Positions 43,818-52,872 of a stretch of 64,000 nt of DNA are shown here, piece by piece. The stretch is from JBBIPA01 sp963820495 (GTDB lineage: Bacteria > Chloroflexota > Dehalococcoidia > GIF9 > UBA5629). Positions within the stretch are counted from its first letter, which is position 1. Each line of letters starts with the position of its first letter. Under the pieces are notes generated by a model. It was not told the origin of the DNA, did not search any database, and was given only the letters and a program-made list of their open reading frames with translations. Location: contig CAWGAF010000002.1 of NCBI GenBank assembly GCA_963820495.1, positions 1,054,001 to 1,118,000 of the forward strand, given 5' to 3'. A program made the translations under genes and the position numbers.

Positions 43818-44261
43818 ATGGATATGAAAACGCAAGCGATTGGCATTGTTAGAAACAATGTCAAAGAATCAAAAGATGACGATTGGACAACAGTTGTCTC
43901 CGAGATAGTAATTAACAAGAAGTACGAGCAAGCACTGGACCAAATAGATGGATTTTCCCACATCCTAGTAATCTACTGGATGAACCGTGTTACTCCAGGG
44001 AAAAGATTGAAGCTAAAAGTCCATCCTAAAAGAAGAAAAGACCTACCGTTGGTGGGTGTCTTCGCTACGCGCAGTCCAGCACGTCCAAATCCTATAGGCT
44101 TAACTACGGTTCAAGTGCTGGAGCGTAGTGGGAATGTATTAAAGGTTACTGGACTTGATGCCATTGATGGGACTCCGGTGCTGGATATCAAGCCCTATAT
44201 CCCGGGTTACGACTCCCCTACCAGAGCCAAAACACCTGCCTGGATAAAAAATTTGAGATAA
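43818..44261 (+). CDS. trmO: tRNA (N6-threonylcarbamoyladenosine37-N6)-methyltransferase TrmO
   Basis: A 147-residue protein of the TsaA/YaeB family, a single beta-barrel SAM-dependent methyltransferase that methylates t6A37 in tRNA-Thr. The signature GVFATRSPARPNPIGLT and the C-terminal GTPVLDIKPYIPGYD are intact. It lacks the extra C-terminal domain of the E. coli protein, as short archaeal forms do. The start ATG at 43818 lacks a strong Shine-Dalgarno site; the second Met two codons on is possible. Confidence 0.88.
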   Translation: MDMKTQAIGIVRNNVKESKDDDWTTVVSEIVINKKYEQALDQIDGFSHILVIYWMNRVTPGKRLKLKVHPKRRKDLPLVGVFATRSPARPNPIGLTTVQVLERSGNVLKVTGLDAIDGTPVLDIKPYIPGYDSPTRAKTPAWIKNLR

Positions 44262-44399
44262 AAGCCTTTTAATATTATGTAAAGCTATCTGATACGCTCA
44301 CCTATTATTGCATCCATTATGATCGACTTCAAATGATACCCAATACCATTTTCTAGCTTTTTATGCCTGTAGTTGAAATAAACTAGAGCCTTGGTAAAC

Positions 44400-44428
44400 T
44401 TGACAGCCGCCGTTATTTAGGTTAAATT
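44400..44428 (+). promoter_or_regulatory. Sigma-70 promoter for the NEW3/ABC-2 operon
   Basis: TTGACA at 44400-44405 and TAAATT at 44423-44428 are 17 bp apart. The predicted start is near 44435, about 80 bases before the ATG at 44513. Confidence 0.55.
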
Positions 44429-44512
44429 ATGCTTTGCCAAATTTAGGCTAGATTAATTCTATCATTGAACCTTAAAGTTAATTAAGTTTTATTTCCAATG
44501 GAGGTTGTGTAA

Positions 44513-45436
44513 ATGAAAATTCTGAAAAAGATCGGCTATATAACCTGTCTTGCCCTGTTCTTGACTGTTATTATTGGGCTAGTGGCTCAACCTGTCACTG
44601 CGGCCCCAAAGGAACCTGTAAGTATATCGTATCCATCTCCTGCGCAGGAAAAGCCCCAAGAGCAAATCAAGCTCAATTGCAAATATCCTGTTCTCAGCGC
44701 TACAGCAGGCAGCAGCTATGAATTTGAAGTTGAATTGCTGTATACTGGTGGTGATAAACCACGTGATTTCGAACTTAAGGCTACAGCACCAGACGGTTTC
44801 ACCTATCAAATCAGTCGCACTTACGGAGGCGGTGCCAATATAGCTGCTGTTCAACTTGACCCTACAAAAACATATCCTGAAACAATCAAGGTGACTGTAG
44901 CTCCATATTCTTGGCTTGCTCTAACGCCCGGAGAATATAAAACTACGGTGGAAGCTGCCTCAGGAACAATTACAGGTAGCATTGAGCTTAAGGCTGTGGT
45001 AACCGCAGTTTATAAACTTAACCTTGAGACTCCTGAAGGCTTGCTCAGTACTCAGGTTACCGCCGGTAAAGACAACTACTTTTCTTTTAAAATCACCAAT
45101 ACTGGCACTGCAGCATTAGACAAAATAAACTTCAGCCAAAGCGTAAGAGGAGGACCTTCTGGCTGGAGTGTTACTTTTGATCCCAAGACTATAGAATCGT
45201 TGCCTGTGAATAGTGAAAGAGAGGTACAGGTCAACATCAAGCCCCCAGAAAAGACTATAGCAGGTGATTACCAAATAACTATAACAGCCAAAACTGAATC
45301 TAATAGTGCCTCTAATAACTTTGATCTCAGGGTCACTGTGTTGACTCCGAATTTTCTGTGGTGGATCGCTTGGGCTATTGTTGTCATTGTAGTTATCGGA
45401 CTCGTGGCTATGTTCTGGCGTCTAGGCAGACGATGA
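44513..45436 (+). CDS. Membrane-anchored extracellular NEW3-domain protein
   Basis: A 307-residue protein with a signal peptide (ILKKIGY, hydrophobic core, AQPVTAAP), two immunoglobulin-like beta domains (about residues 50-165 and 170-275) and a C-terminal transmembrane helix ending in WRLGRR. The second domain has the NEW3-type features TNTGTAALDKINF and PPEKTIAGDYQITITA. A single basic tail inside the cell and both domains outside are inferred. It is followed after nine bases by an ABC ATPase and an ABC-2 permease, so it likely works with that exporter. Confidence 0.8.
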   Translation: MKILKKIGYITCLALFLTVIIGLVAQPVTAAPKEPVSISYPSPAQEKPQEQIKLNCKYPVLSATAGSSYEFEVELLYTGGDKPRDFELKATAPDGFTYQISRTYGGGANIAAVQLDPTKTYPETIKVTVAPYSWLALTPGEYKTTVEAASGTITGSIELKAVVTAVYKLNLETPEGLLSTQVTAGKDNYFSFKITNTGTAALDKINFSQSVRGGPSGWSVTFDPKTIESLPVNSEREVQVNIKPPEKTIAGDYQITITAKTESNSASNNFDLRVTVLTPNFLWWIAWAIVVIVVIGLVAMFWRLGRR

Positions 45437-45445
45437 AGAAAGAAA

Positions 45446-46381
45446 ATGAGCCAGCAAGCTGTTATCGAAACAAAAGACTTGACCAAGGCTTACGGCAACT
45501 TCATTGCCGTAGATAAGCTAAACCTGCGCATAGACGAGGGTGAAACATTTGGCTTCCTTGGCCCAAATGGCGCTGGTAAAACCACGACTTTGCTCATGCT
45601 GCTGGGATTGACAGAGCCAACGTCGGGCAGCGTACAAGTATGTGGTTACAACCCAACTAAAGAACCGATTAAGGTAAAACGTTTTGTTGGTTACCTGCCA
45701 GAAAAGATTGGCTTTTACGAAGACTTAACCGCTAGACAAAACTTGGAGTATACTGCGCGTTTGAACAGTGTGCCCTGGCAACAAATACCGCAGAAGATTG
45801 ATAAGGTATTAAATTCCGTAGGGCTATCAGAGGTAAGAAACAAGGAGGTTGGAAAGTTCTCCCACGGCATGAAGCAGAGATTAGGGATTGCCGACGTCAT
45901 GATCAAAGACCCCAAGATTATTTATTTCGATGAACCTACGTCTGGAATAGACCCTCAGGGCACTGATGAAATTCTTAATCTGATATCTAGTATGGCTAAG
46001 CAGAAAATAACAGCCATAATATCGTCCCATCAGTTGCATCATGTACAAAAAGTCTGTAACAGAGTCGGAATAATTGCCAAAGGTCGTTTAGTGGTTGAAG
46101 GTCCCATAGACCAGTTGGGCAGAGAGGCTATCGCTGGTGGTAAATTCCAGATAGAAGCCCAGGCATCACCTATAACCAGCCAACTGGTAGAAGCACTAAA
46201 AAATATCAAAGGGGTACTCAACGTAGAGAGCTCGGACAATTCAATACTTATCACCTGTGAGGAAGACTTGAGGTCGCAAATATCTAAAAAGATTGTAGAA
46301 AGTGATAGCATGCTCATTGGTATGAAAATCGAGGAATATGGCCTCGAAGAGATTTATATGAAGTATTTTAGAGAGTCTTAG
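45446..46381 (+). CDS. ABC transporter ATPase (CcmA/NatA type)
   Basis: A 311-residue ATP-binding subunit with Walker A GPNGAGKTT, signature FSHGMKQR, Walker B IIYFDEPTSG and the switch SSHQLHH. The C-terminal 80 residues form the extra domain common in ABC-2 exporters. It ends two bases before the permease ATG. The partner is the NEW3 protein upstream and the permease downstream; the exported substrate is unknown. Confidence 0.93.
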   Translation: MSQQAVIETKDLTKAYGNFIAVDKLNLRIDEGETFGFLGPNGAGKTTTLLMLLGLTEPTSGSVQVCGYNPTKEPIKVKRFVGYLPEKIGFYEDLTARQNLEYTARLNSVPWQQIPQKIDKVLNSVGLSEVRNKEVGKFSHGMKQRLGIADVMIKDPKIIYFDEPTSGIDPQGTDEILNLISSMAKQKITAIISSHQLHHVQKVCNRVGIIAKGRLVVEGPIDQLGREAIAGGKFQIEAQASPITSQLVEALKNIKGVLNVESSDNSILITCEEDLRSQISKKIVESDSMLIGMKIEEYGLEEIYMKYFRES

Positions 46382-46383
46382 CT

Positions 46384-47337
46384 ATGTCAGGATTAATAGC
46401 AGTTTTTTGGAAAGAATTAGCCGACCATTTTACCAGTAAACGGTTTATAATCCTTTTTTTCCTGGTTTATTTGGCTGGAATACTCTCTATTCGCTTCATA
46501 ATTCTACCAAATATCAGGACTGGTGTAACCGAGACTACCCAGTTCATATTTCTCAGGCTTTTTACTGTCACTGACCCTAAATTACCATTCAATCTTCTTT
46601 TCTTTCTGTCCTTGTTTATACCTATGGTTGGCATAGCATTGGGTTTTGACTCTATTAACAGCGAGCGGAACAGTGGTAATCTCAGTCGCCTTTTATCTCA
46701 GCCAGTTTATCGTGATTCTGTCATTAATGGAAAATTTCTGGCAGGGCTTTTTACCATAGCTGCACTGGTAATAAGCATAGTTGTTTTTGTGGGCGGTTTG
46801 GGTCTACTAATAATTGGTGTGCCTCCAAGTGCCGAGGAGATTCTAAGGCTTTTTTCTTTTATCTTTATGAGTATACTCTACGGAGCTTTCTGGATGTCTT
46901 TGTCTGTTCTTTTCTCAATTCTATTTAAACGGACAGCTACTTCAGTTCTGGCTTCAATTGCTTTATGGATTTTCCTGTTCTTCTTTATGTCTATGATTGC
47001 TAGTTATGTTGCCACTGCTATGGTTCCGATTGACCAAAATTCTAGTATTGATTTGATAGCTAAAAACGACTCTATCTACAGTATGATCAGCCGTATTTCT
47101 CCCAGCACTCTTTATGGAGAAGCTACTCAGGTCTTACTTAATCCTGGGCTAGGCGATACAAGCTTAACTTTAATGACGATAAGCTTTTATACTGCTGGGT
47201 GGATGCCAGGCAACCTACCGTTAGAGCAAAGCCTTGTCATTGTCTGGCCACAAATAATTAGTCTCATAGCATTAACTGTCATATGTTTTGCCATTTCTTA
47301 TATTAAGTTCCAGCGCGAAGAGATAAGGTCAACCTGA
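46384..47337 (+). CDS. ABC-2 type transporter permease
   Basis: A 317-residue membrane protein with a cytoplasmic start (FWKELADHFTSKRF), about six hydrophobic segments and a long extracellular loop between the first two. The conserved FDSINSERNSGNLSRLLSQP segment is the coupling region of ABC-2 permeases that carry a NosY-like domain. It completes the NEW3-ATPase-permease operon. Confidence 0.9.
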   Translation: MSGLIAVFWKELADHFTSKRFIILFFLVYLAGILSIRFIILPNIRTGVTETTQFIFLRLFTVTDPKLPFNLLFFLSLFIPMVGIALGFDSINSERNSGNLSRLLSQPVYRDSVINGKFLAGLFTIAALVISIVVFVGGLGLLIIGVPPSAEEILRLFSFIFMSILYGAFWMSLSVLFSILFKRTATSVLASIALWIFLFFFMSMIASYVATAMVPIDQNSSIDLIAKNDSIYSMISRISPSTLYGEATQVLLNPGLGDTSLTLMTISFYTAGWMPGNLPLEQSLVIVWPQIISLIALTVICFAISYIKFQREEIRST

Positions 47338-47423
47338 ACTTTGACCATTAAAATAGAAAATTCTCTAGTGTTCGAACTTAAACGGGCAAAGCCTACTCAT
47401 AAGGAATCTACCGCACTCTTTCC

Positions 47424-47462
47424 ATGATTTCCCGTCGTTGCTTCGCTGTGCTTGCAATGACA
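47424..47462. repeat. REP-like dispersed intergenic sequence
   Basis: On the minus strand the stretch reads GTCATTGCAAGCACAGCGAA followed by GCAACGAC, resembling the GTCATTGCGAG...GCGAAGCAA family of dispersed repeats known in many bacterial genomes. Only one copy was noticed in this window, so repeat status rests on recognition alone. It lies between the ABC operon and the next gene. Confidence 0.35.
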
Positions 47463-47580
47463 GGTGCTATGTTCTAAAAAACGAGGAGGCCTAGACGTGA
47501 GAGACTGTTACCTACCTATTGATTAGCCCACTGAATAGGTTTAGAATATTGACCACCATAGGTAACGCAGAGTCTAAAAT

Positions 47581-47928
47581 ATGCCACAAACTCTCCAGTG
47601 TTATAAGTGCGGAGCTCAAAATATTTTGGGTATGCGTTTCTGTACGAATTGTGGTGAGAGATTTCTTTACAAATGCCCTCAATGTGGAACTAATATAGAA
47701 CCTGGTTTTGGATATTGCTCAGGTTGTTCGGTACGGCTGGATTGGGGTACGGGAACTGAGCAAACAGTAGCCACCAATTCTGGGCCGATTAAACTGACCG
47801 AAACCGAACAAGCAGAAAAAAACGGGAAAGAACAACCCAAGCAAAGAGGATTATCGCTGTGGCTTATTGCTTTTATCATCGTAGTGCTCTTGATATGGGC
47901 TATATTTGCTATTGATGCAATATTTTAG
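47581..47928 (+). CDS. Double zinc ribbon membrane protein
   Basis: A 115-residue protein with two zinc ribbons: CYKCG...CTNCG and CPQCG...CSGCS in the first 55 residues, then a polar linker and a C-terminal transmembrane helix (about residues 92-113). This DZR-plus-anchor layout is common in uncharacterised membrane proteins. The zinc domain is predicted to be cytoplasmic. No Shine-Dalgarno site stands out before the ATG at 47581. Confidence 0.75.
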   Translation: MPQTLQCYKCGAQNILGMRFCTNCGERFLYKCPQCGTNIEPGFGYCSGCSVRLDWGTGTEQTVATNSGPIKLTETEQAEKNGKEQPKQRGLSLWLIAFIIVVLLIWAIFAIDAIF

Positions 47929-48082
47929 GTATTATTCTAATAAGAATAGGGAATATCATTAACCAATAGACTGCTATCGGCCAGCGACAAGATATTTGGA
48001 GAAAATGGGAGCAAAAATACTCTTTAAAAGTTATTTCCCCACTATTTCGAAGGTGAGGAAGGCATAAGGAGGTATATCTAAT

Positions 48083-48412
48083 ATGGGTATCGAGTGGTTC
48101 AGAGACCTGATTATTTGTATCTTGGGGGTAGTAATAATAGCAGTTCTTATCCTCTTTGCTGTATTAGCCTATTCAATATATAGAAAGAGCCAATATTTGT
48201 TGGCTGCAGTAGATTTAATCTGTGAAAGAGCAAACTCTATATTAGATACTATCGAGTCCACTTCTGAAACTTTACATGGAATTGTAGCTAATATTAAGGA
48301 GGCAGTGGTTAGTCCCGTAGCTCAGATAATTGCCATTATCCAAGGCATACGTCAGGGAATTAACCTGGTTAGCAATTTATTTAAGAAAGAGGGGGAAGCA
48401 GAAAATGAGTAA
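48083..48412 (+). CDS. Single-pass membrane protein, DUF948-like
   Basis: A 109-residue protein with one N-terminal transmembrane helix (IICILGVVIIAVLILFAVLA) and a long amphipathic helix region (LLAAVDLICERANSILDTIE). The pattern resembles DUF948 general-stress proteins. AAGGAGG precedes the ATG. Its end overlaps the next gene by eight bases, and DUF948 and YtxH genes are often paired. Confidence 0.7.
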   Translation: MGIEWFRDLIICILGVVIIAVLILFAVLAYSIYRKSQYLLAAVDLICERANSILDTIESTSETLHGIVANIKEAVVSPVAQIIAIIQGIRQGINLVSNLFKKEGEAENE

Positions 48413-48611
48413 TCGAGATACCAGCAGCTTTCTTACTGGACTTCTTGTGGGAGCAGTCGTCGGGTTGGCTATAGGCTTTCTATATGCCCCAAAATCCGGC
48501 AAGGAAACCAGAGAAATGCTGAAAGAAAAGGCAGCAGTATTGAAAGAGAAGGCTAGTGAAGTTGTCAAGAAAGTAAAACAAACTGCTGGCGAAGCGACCC
48601 CAAAAGTATGA
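48405..48611 (+). CDS. YtxH-like protein
   Basis: A 68-residue protein with a glycine-rich N-terminal membrane segment (FLTGLLVGAVVGLAIGFLYAP), the KSGKETREML motif typical of YtxH-like proteins and a Lys/Glu-rich helical tail. The ATG at 48405 lies inside the end of the previous gene, with GGGGGAAG upstream. YtxH proteins are linked to envelope stress in Gram-positives; the exact role is unknown. Confidence 0.82.
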   Translation: MSNRDTSSFLTGLLVGAVVGLAIGFLYAPKSGKETREMLKEKAAVLKEKASEVVKKVKQTAGEATPKV

Positions 48612-48675
48612 ACATCAGGGGAATAAAAGAGAATTCTCTCTCTCACTTCAAGCAGGGTGGCGTATAGAAGATAGG

Positions 48676-49416
48676 TTATTCTCCAATTAGCATTTTTCTC
48701 AACCTCTGGCTGTTGGTAATAGCATAGGCTTCGGCATCGTTATTGAAGTAAATATAGACCGCTTTTAAGTTTTTACCCAGTTCAGCAATGCCCTGTGCCC
48801 AGTGAGATAGCTCTTCTTCGCTGTAGCAACTCCAGTATAACCTCCTGCTACCATGAAAGCGGATGTAAGCAAAATCTGATGTGGCTACTAAAGGAGAGGT
48901 AAACCTTGGCATATCAAAAACGCAGAAACCAGCACCATAACGCTTCAAAAGAGCAAAAATAGATTCATCGATCCATGATTCATGGCGGAACTCAAAGGCA
49001 TGCCGAAATTCAGGTGGTAATAAGGTAAGGAATGATTCTAGAGTTTCATCGTTTCGCTCCATTTGTGGTGGTAACTGGTAGAGAAGAACACCTAATTTAT
49101 TTTCAAGCAGTTGAGCCCGGGAGAGGAAGTTTTCCAAAGGGGTTTCTGCATTTCGTAATCTTTTGATGTGGGTAATAAAGCGACTTACTTTGACTGAATA
49201 ACTAAAATGAGCCTGAACTGACTCTCGCCACTGGTTAAAAGCCTTCTCTGACGGCAGATGATAAAAACTGTTATTTATCTCTACAGTATTGAAATAACGA
49301 GCGTAAAACTCCAGCCATCCTACCTTTGGCAACTTTTCTGGGTAGAACAATCCCCGCCAGTGCTCATAATGCCAGCCGCTTGTTCCAATATAATATTCAG
49401 TCATAGCTTTTGACAC
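48676..49416 (-). CDS. DUF72 family protein
   Basis: A 246-residue TIM-barrel protein of the YecE/DUF72 family, recognisable by IGTSGWHYEHWRGLFYP, NTVEINNSFYHLPS, FEFRHESW and YIRFHGS. Its function is unknown, though iron-sulfur or nuclease roles have been suggested for relatives. The start is GTG at 49416 with AGGA six bases before it; an ATG four codons later (MTEYYIG) is equally possible. Confidence 0.88.
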   Translation of the reverse strand: MSKAMTEYYIGTSGWHYEHWRGLFYPEKLPKVGWLEFYARYFNTVEINNSFYHLPSEKAFNQWRESVQAHFSYSVKVSRFITHIKRLRNAETPLENFLSRAQLLENKLGVLLYQLPPQMERNDETLESFLTLLPPEFRHAFEFRHESWIDESIFALLKRYGAGFCVFDMPRFTSPLVATSDFAYIRFHGSRRLYWSCYSEEELSHWAQGIAELGKNLKAVYIYFNNDAEAYAITNSQRLRKMLIGE

Positions 49417-49552
49417 ACATTATCCTGAGCCAGCACTTGATCAATATCAAATTTAGCTTACCTATGCTTCTATTAACTTGCAAGCAATTTACTCTATTAC
49501 CACTATTACTTATATTTATACAGAGGTTCTAATTTAGTCCACTTGTATGTGA

Positions 49553-49594
49553 TTGTCAATGCTTGTTGACAACCAAGAGAGTAGACGCTAGAGT
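49553..49594 (+). promoter_or_regulatory. Promoter with overlapping inverted repeat upstream of the CrtI-like gene
   Basis: TTGACA at 49566-49571 and TAGAGT at 49589-49594 have a 17-bp spacer. TTGTCAA (49553-49559) and TTGACAA (49566-49572) form an exact inverted repeat with a 6-bp spacer that covers the -35 box, so a regulator could bind there. The leader to the ATG at 49665 would be about 65 nt. Confidence 0.5.
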
Positions 49595-49664
49595 TTATTC
49601 ATTAAAGTAATCTTGAATTAGTCAGTATGAGTTAAAGCAATGTCTCAAAAGTAGAGGAGCCAAC

Positions 49665-51170
49665 ATGAGTGAAAAATCTACCATAATCATTGGGGCTGGC
49701 ATCGCTGGCTTGTCAGCTGGCTGCTACGGGCAAATGAATGGCTACCACACGCAGATATTTGAGATGCATGATAAGCCAGGTGGGCTATGCGCTGCCTGGC
49801 AACGCAAAGGCTATACCATCGATGGTTGCATTCACTGGCTGGTTGGCTCCGGACCTGGCACAGACTTCTACCGTTTCTGGCAAGAGGTTGGTTCTCTCCA
49901 AGGTCGGCAAATAATAAACTTGGAGCAATTCATGCGTTTTGAAGACGCTGAAGGTAAAGTTTTCACAGCCTACACTGACATTAAGCGTCTTGAGCAGCAT
50001 ATGAAAGAAATCTCTCCGGAAGATACAAAGCTGATTGAAGAATTTATCGGTGGTATACATACCTTCACTCGTTTTAAAATGCCAGCTAATAAAGCACCCG
50101 AGCTTTATGGTCCTTGGGATACACTGAAGATGATTTTTACGATGCTACCTAACTGGCGACAACTGTCGAAATGGGTTTCGTTGTCCATGCGGGATTTTGC
50201 GGATCGTTTCCAGAATCCTCTCCTGCGCCAAGCCTTGCTGACTATGTGGCCTCCGGAGTTTCCCTCAATGTTTATGATGATGACTATCGCCTGGATGCAT
50301 ATGAAAACGGCTGGATACCCTATAGGAGGCTCACGGCCATTTGCGCAGGCTATTGAGAAACGCTATCTTGACCTTGGTGGCAAGGTCAATTACAAATCTA
50401 GAGTTACCAAGATACTGGTAGAGAATAATCGCGCTGTGGGTATTAAACTATCCGATGGCAATGAATACCGTGGTGACTATGTAATTTCTGCAGCCGATGG
50501 CTATACAACAATATTTGAAATGCTGGAAGGAAAATATGTGAATGATAAGGTACGTGGCTATTTTGATGAATTACCGACCTTTCCTCCTCTAATCTTCGTT
50601 GGCCTTGGTGTTAATCGGTCTTTCGATGACTTCCCTAAAATCATTTCAGGAATAGATTTCGCTTTGGACAAACCGATTACTTTTGCTGGCACTGAATACA
50701 AACGTCTGACTGTCCGTATTCATAACTTCGACCTTACCCTGGCACCTCCAGGGAAAACAGTGCTAACAAGCATGCTTCCAACGAATTACAATGTTTGGGA
50801 ATCATTACGTAAGGACATGAATCGCTATAAGGCTGAAAAGGAACGAATTGCCAACACAGTGGTTGATATACTGGACAAACGATTCCCTGGGCTGAAAGCG
50901 CAGGTCGAAGTAAAAGACGTAGCCACGCCTATTACTTTTAATCGCTATACTGGCAACTGGAAAGGCAGCTTTGAAGGCTGGATGATTACACCTAAGACCT
51001 GGAACCTGCGGATGAGCAAGATATTGCCTGGACTTGATAATTTTTATATGGCAGGACAGTGGGTTGAGCCCGGGGGCGGAATTCCTACTGCTGTCATGTC
51101 GGGACGCTGGGTAACCCAAATCCTGTGCAAAAGAGATAAAAGAACTTTTGTCACTGCAATGTCCGATTAA
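49665..51170 (+). CDS. FAD-dependent oxidoreductase, phytoene desaturase (CrtI)-like
   Basis: A 501-residue flavoprotein. It has the N-terminal FAD motif IIGAGIAGLSAGCYGQMNGY, the GGLCAAWQRKGYTIDGCIHW segment typical of CrtI-type desaturases and isomerases, and the C-terminal FAD-binding MAGQWVEPGGGIPTAVMSGR. A membrane-associating central domain fits carotenoid or lipid substrates, but no carotenoid genes are nearby. GAGGAG precedes the ATG. The substrate is not assigned. Confidence 0.82.
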   Translation: MSEKSTIIIGAGIAGLSAGCYGQMNGYHTQIFEMHDKPGGLCAAWQRKGYTIDGCIHWLVGSGPGTDFYRFWQEVGSLQGRQIINLEQFMRFEDAEGKVFTAYTDIKRLEQHMKEISPEDTKLIEEFIGGIHTFTRFKMPANKAPELYGPWDTLKMIFTMLPNWRQLSKWVSLSMRDFADRFQNPLLRQALLTMWPPEFPSMFMMMTIAWMHMKTAGYPIGGSRPFAQAIEKRYLDLGGKVNYKSRVTKILVENNRAVGIKLSDGNEYRGDYVISAADGYTTIFEMLEGKYVNDKVRGYFDELPTFPPLIFVGLGVNRSFDDFPKIISGIDFALDKPITFAGTEYKRLTVRIHNFDLTLAPPGKTVLTSMLPTNYNVWESLRKDMNRYKAEKERIANTVVDILDKRFPGLKAQVEVKDVATPITFNRYTGNWKGSFEGWMITPKTWNLRMSKILPGLDNFYMAGQWVEPGGGIPTAVMSGRWVTQILCKRDKRTFVTAMSD

Positions 51171-51220
51171 GGTTCGCTGATTTTTTATTAGTTGATATAA
51201 TCCGTGTTCAGGAGAATACA

Positions 51221-52309
51221 ATGCGCTTGTTAGCTATAGATATCGGTGGCTTGACTCAAGACATTCTGCTATTTGATAGTTCTCGCACTGTGGAAAATTG
51301 TGTCAAAATGATCATGCCTTCACCCACTACCATTGTAGCTAAGAAGATTAGAGCAGCCACTAAGGCAAATCGAGCTATTTTACTCACTGGAGTAAACATG
51401 GGTGGTGGCTTTTCTCGAAAAGCACTGGCAGACCACTTGAAATCCGGTATTGCTGCTTATGCCACGGTTGGAGCTGCAGCAACTTTCGATGATAATATCG
51501 ATGAAGTTGTTAGATTAGGTGTAACTATTGTTTCTGAAGGCCCTCCCTCAGCAAAGAATCTAGAGATAATCGAGACTAAGGATATTGACCTTGCCAGTAT
51601 TAAAAAGACACTAGCAGCTTTTGGTGTTGAGACTGATTTCGATGGCATAGCCGTTGCTGTGTTCGACCATGGAGCAGCACCTCCAGGAGTTAGTGATCGC
51701 ATATTCCGTTTTCAGCACTTGTACCAGGTAATAAGCAACAAAAAGGATTTAAATGCTTTTGCTTATCTTCCTGATGAGATTCCTCCTTCACTAACACGGA
51801 TGAGAGCCGTAACAAAGAGCGTTCCCAAAAACATTCCGTTGTTGGTCATGGATACACCTGTCGCTGCTGCCATCGGCTCCCTGGAAGATAAGGAGGTTGG
51901 TCTGCAGGTTCACAAAGTAATAATGAATGTGGGTAACTTTCATACTCTGGCGTTTCACCTTCAAAATAATTCAATCCTGGGCTTTTTTGAGCACCATACT
52001 CATATGTTAACCAGGAATAAAACGGAAAAACTAGTTATTAAATTGGTTAAAGGCGACCTTACGAATGAAGAAGTATTTAATGACGGCGGCCACGGCTGCC
52101 TTGTACTAGAAAGCAGAAAAGATATACCTTTCATCTCAGTAACAGGCCCTCAACGTGCTTTAATGTCTGGCTCAAAACTTAAGCCGTATTTTGCTACACC
52201 CTATGGTGACATGATGCTTACTGGATGTTTTGGCTTAGTGCGCGCATTTGCCCGACGTGTCAAATCATGGCAAGAAGAAATCGAAATAGCGCTTGACAAA
52301 AGTAGGTAA
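51221..52309 (+). CDS. DUF1786 family protein, actin-like ATPase fold
   Basis: A 362-residue protein starting LLAIDIGGLTQDILLFD, a phosphate-1 motif of the actin/hexokinase superfamily. The rest includes GVNMGGGFSRKALADHL and NVGNFHTLAFHL, matching the DUF1786 family, sometimes labelled pyruvate-formate-lyase activating-enzyme related without experimental support. AGGAGA precedes the ATG. It lies 50 bases after the CrtI-like gene on the same strand. Confidence 0.75.
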   Translation: MRLLAIDIGGLTQDILLFDSSRTVENCVKMIMPSPTTIVAKKIRAATKANRAILLTGVNMGGGFSRKALADHLKSGIAAYATVGAAATFDDNIDEVVRLGVTIVSEGPPSAKNLEIIETKDIDLASIKKTLAAFGVETDFDGIAVAVFDHGAAPPGVSDRIFRFQHLYQVISNKKDLNAFAYLPDEIPPSLTRMRAVTKSVPKNIPLLVMDTPVAAAIGSLEDKEVGLQVHKVIMNVGNFHTLAFHLQNNSILGFFEHHTHMLTRNKTEKLVIKLVKGDLTNEEVFNDGGHGCLVLESRKDIPFISVTGPQRALMSGSKLKPYFATPYGDMMLTGCFGLVRAFARRVKSWQEEIEIALDKSR

Positions 52310-52388
52310 GATAACTTTAATACTCCAGAAAAAGCCAAACTATCTTTTGACAAAAGTTAGAAGTCAGGACTAAAATGAAGCTGTTTCT

Positions 52389-52463
52389 GCGGGAGTAACT
52401 CAGTGGTAGAGTTCCTGCCTTCCAAGCAGGCTGTCGCGGGTTCGAACCCCGTCTCCCGCTCCA
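52389..52463 (+). tRNA. tRNA-Gly (TCC)
   Basis: A complete 75-nt cloverleaf with encoded CCA. The acceptor stem GCGGGAG pairs with CTCCCGC, the anticodon stem CCTGC/GCAGG holds loop CTTCCAA (anticodon TCC) and the T arm is GCGGGTTCGAACCCCGT. Its 3' end begins the repeated sequence described for 52459-52600, making it the likely integration target of the adjacent element. Confidence 0.95.
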
Positions 52464-52600
52464 TCGTAATTTACGAGTGAGGCTCTTTGACGGATTTTTC
52501 TCAACGTTTTCTTGGAAACCCTAATTTTGGTTAACTTTTTGTCTGTCATTTAGCTTCATCTCCATCGTAATTATTATTTACCCAAAAAGGTTAACTTTTC
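52459..52600. repeat. Direct repeats at the tRNA-Gly 3' end, candidate attachment region
   Basis: CTCCATCGTAATT occurs at 52459-52471, overlapping the tRNA 3' end, and again at 52560-52572. GGTTAACTTTT occurs at 52529-52539 and 52589-52599. A 10-bp match CATCGTAATT recurs at 57354-57363. Such clusters of core and arm repeats next to a tRNA, beside tyrosine recombinase genes, are typical of attachment sites. No full-length second tRNA-Gly end was found on the far side. Confidence 0.5.
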
Positions 52601-52605
52601 CTTTT

Positions 52606-52872
52606 TTAGCTTGCACACGATGCCTTCAAGAGTTCTATAAGTATTTGGCCGAAAGCATAAAATAGTACACCTACAATAAGACCCTCTAGTGCCGAATAAA
52701 TTATGTTTATACCCACCCTTACACTGACTACTGAAACTGCCACACCTAAACATACTGCGATTATGAACTTAATCTCTGAAAATTTCATCCCACTGAAGTC
52801 GATACCAGAGATAAGGGAAACAAATATATAAATAGCTAGCACCACCGCACATATAATAATTAAATATTTCAT
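52606..52872 (-). CDS. Small hypothetical membrane protein
   Basis: An 88-residue protein with an N-terminal hydrophobic segment (ILIICAVVLAIYIFVSLIS-like) and two more between residues 35 and 82. It overlaps the upstream HTH gene by four bases (ATGA), so they are co-translated. No family is recognised. Confidence 0.55.
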   Translation of the reverse strand: MKYLIIICAVVLAIYIFVSLISGIDFSGMKFSEIKFIIAVCLGVAVSVVSVRVGINIIYSALEGLIVGVLFYAFGQILIELLKASCAS

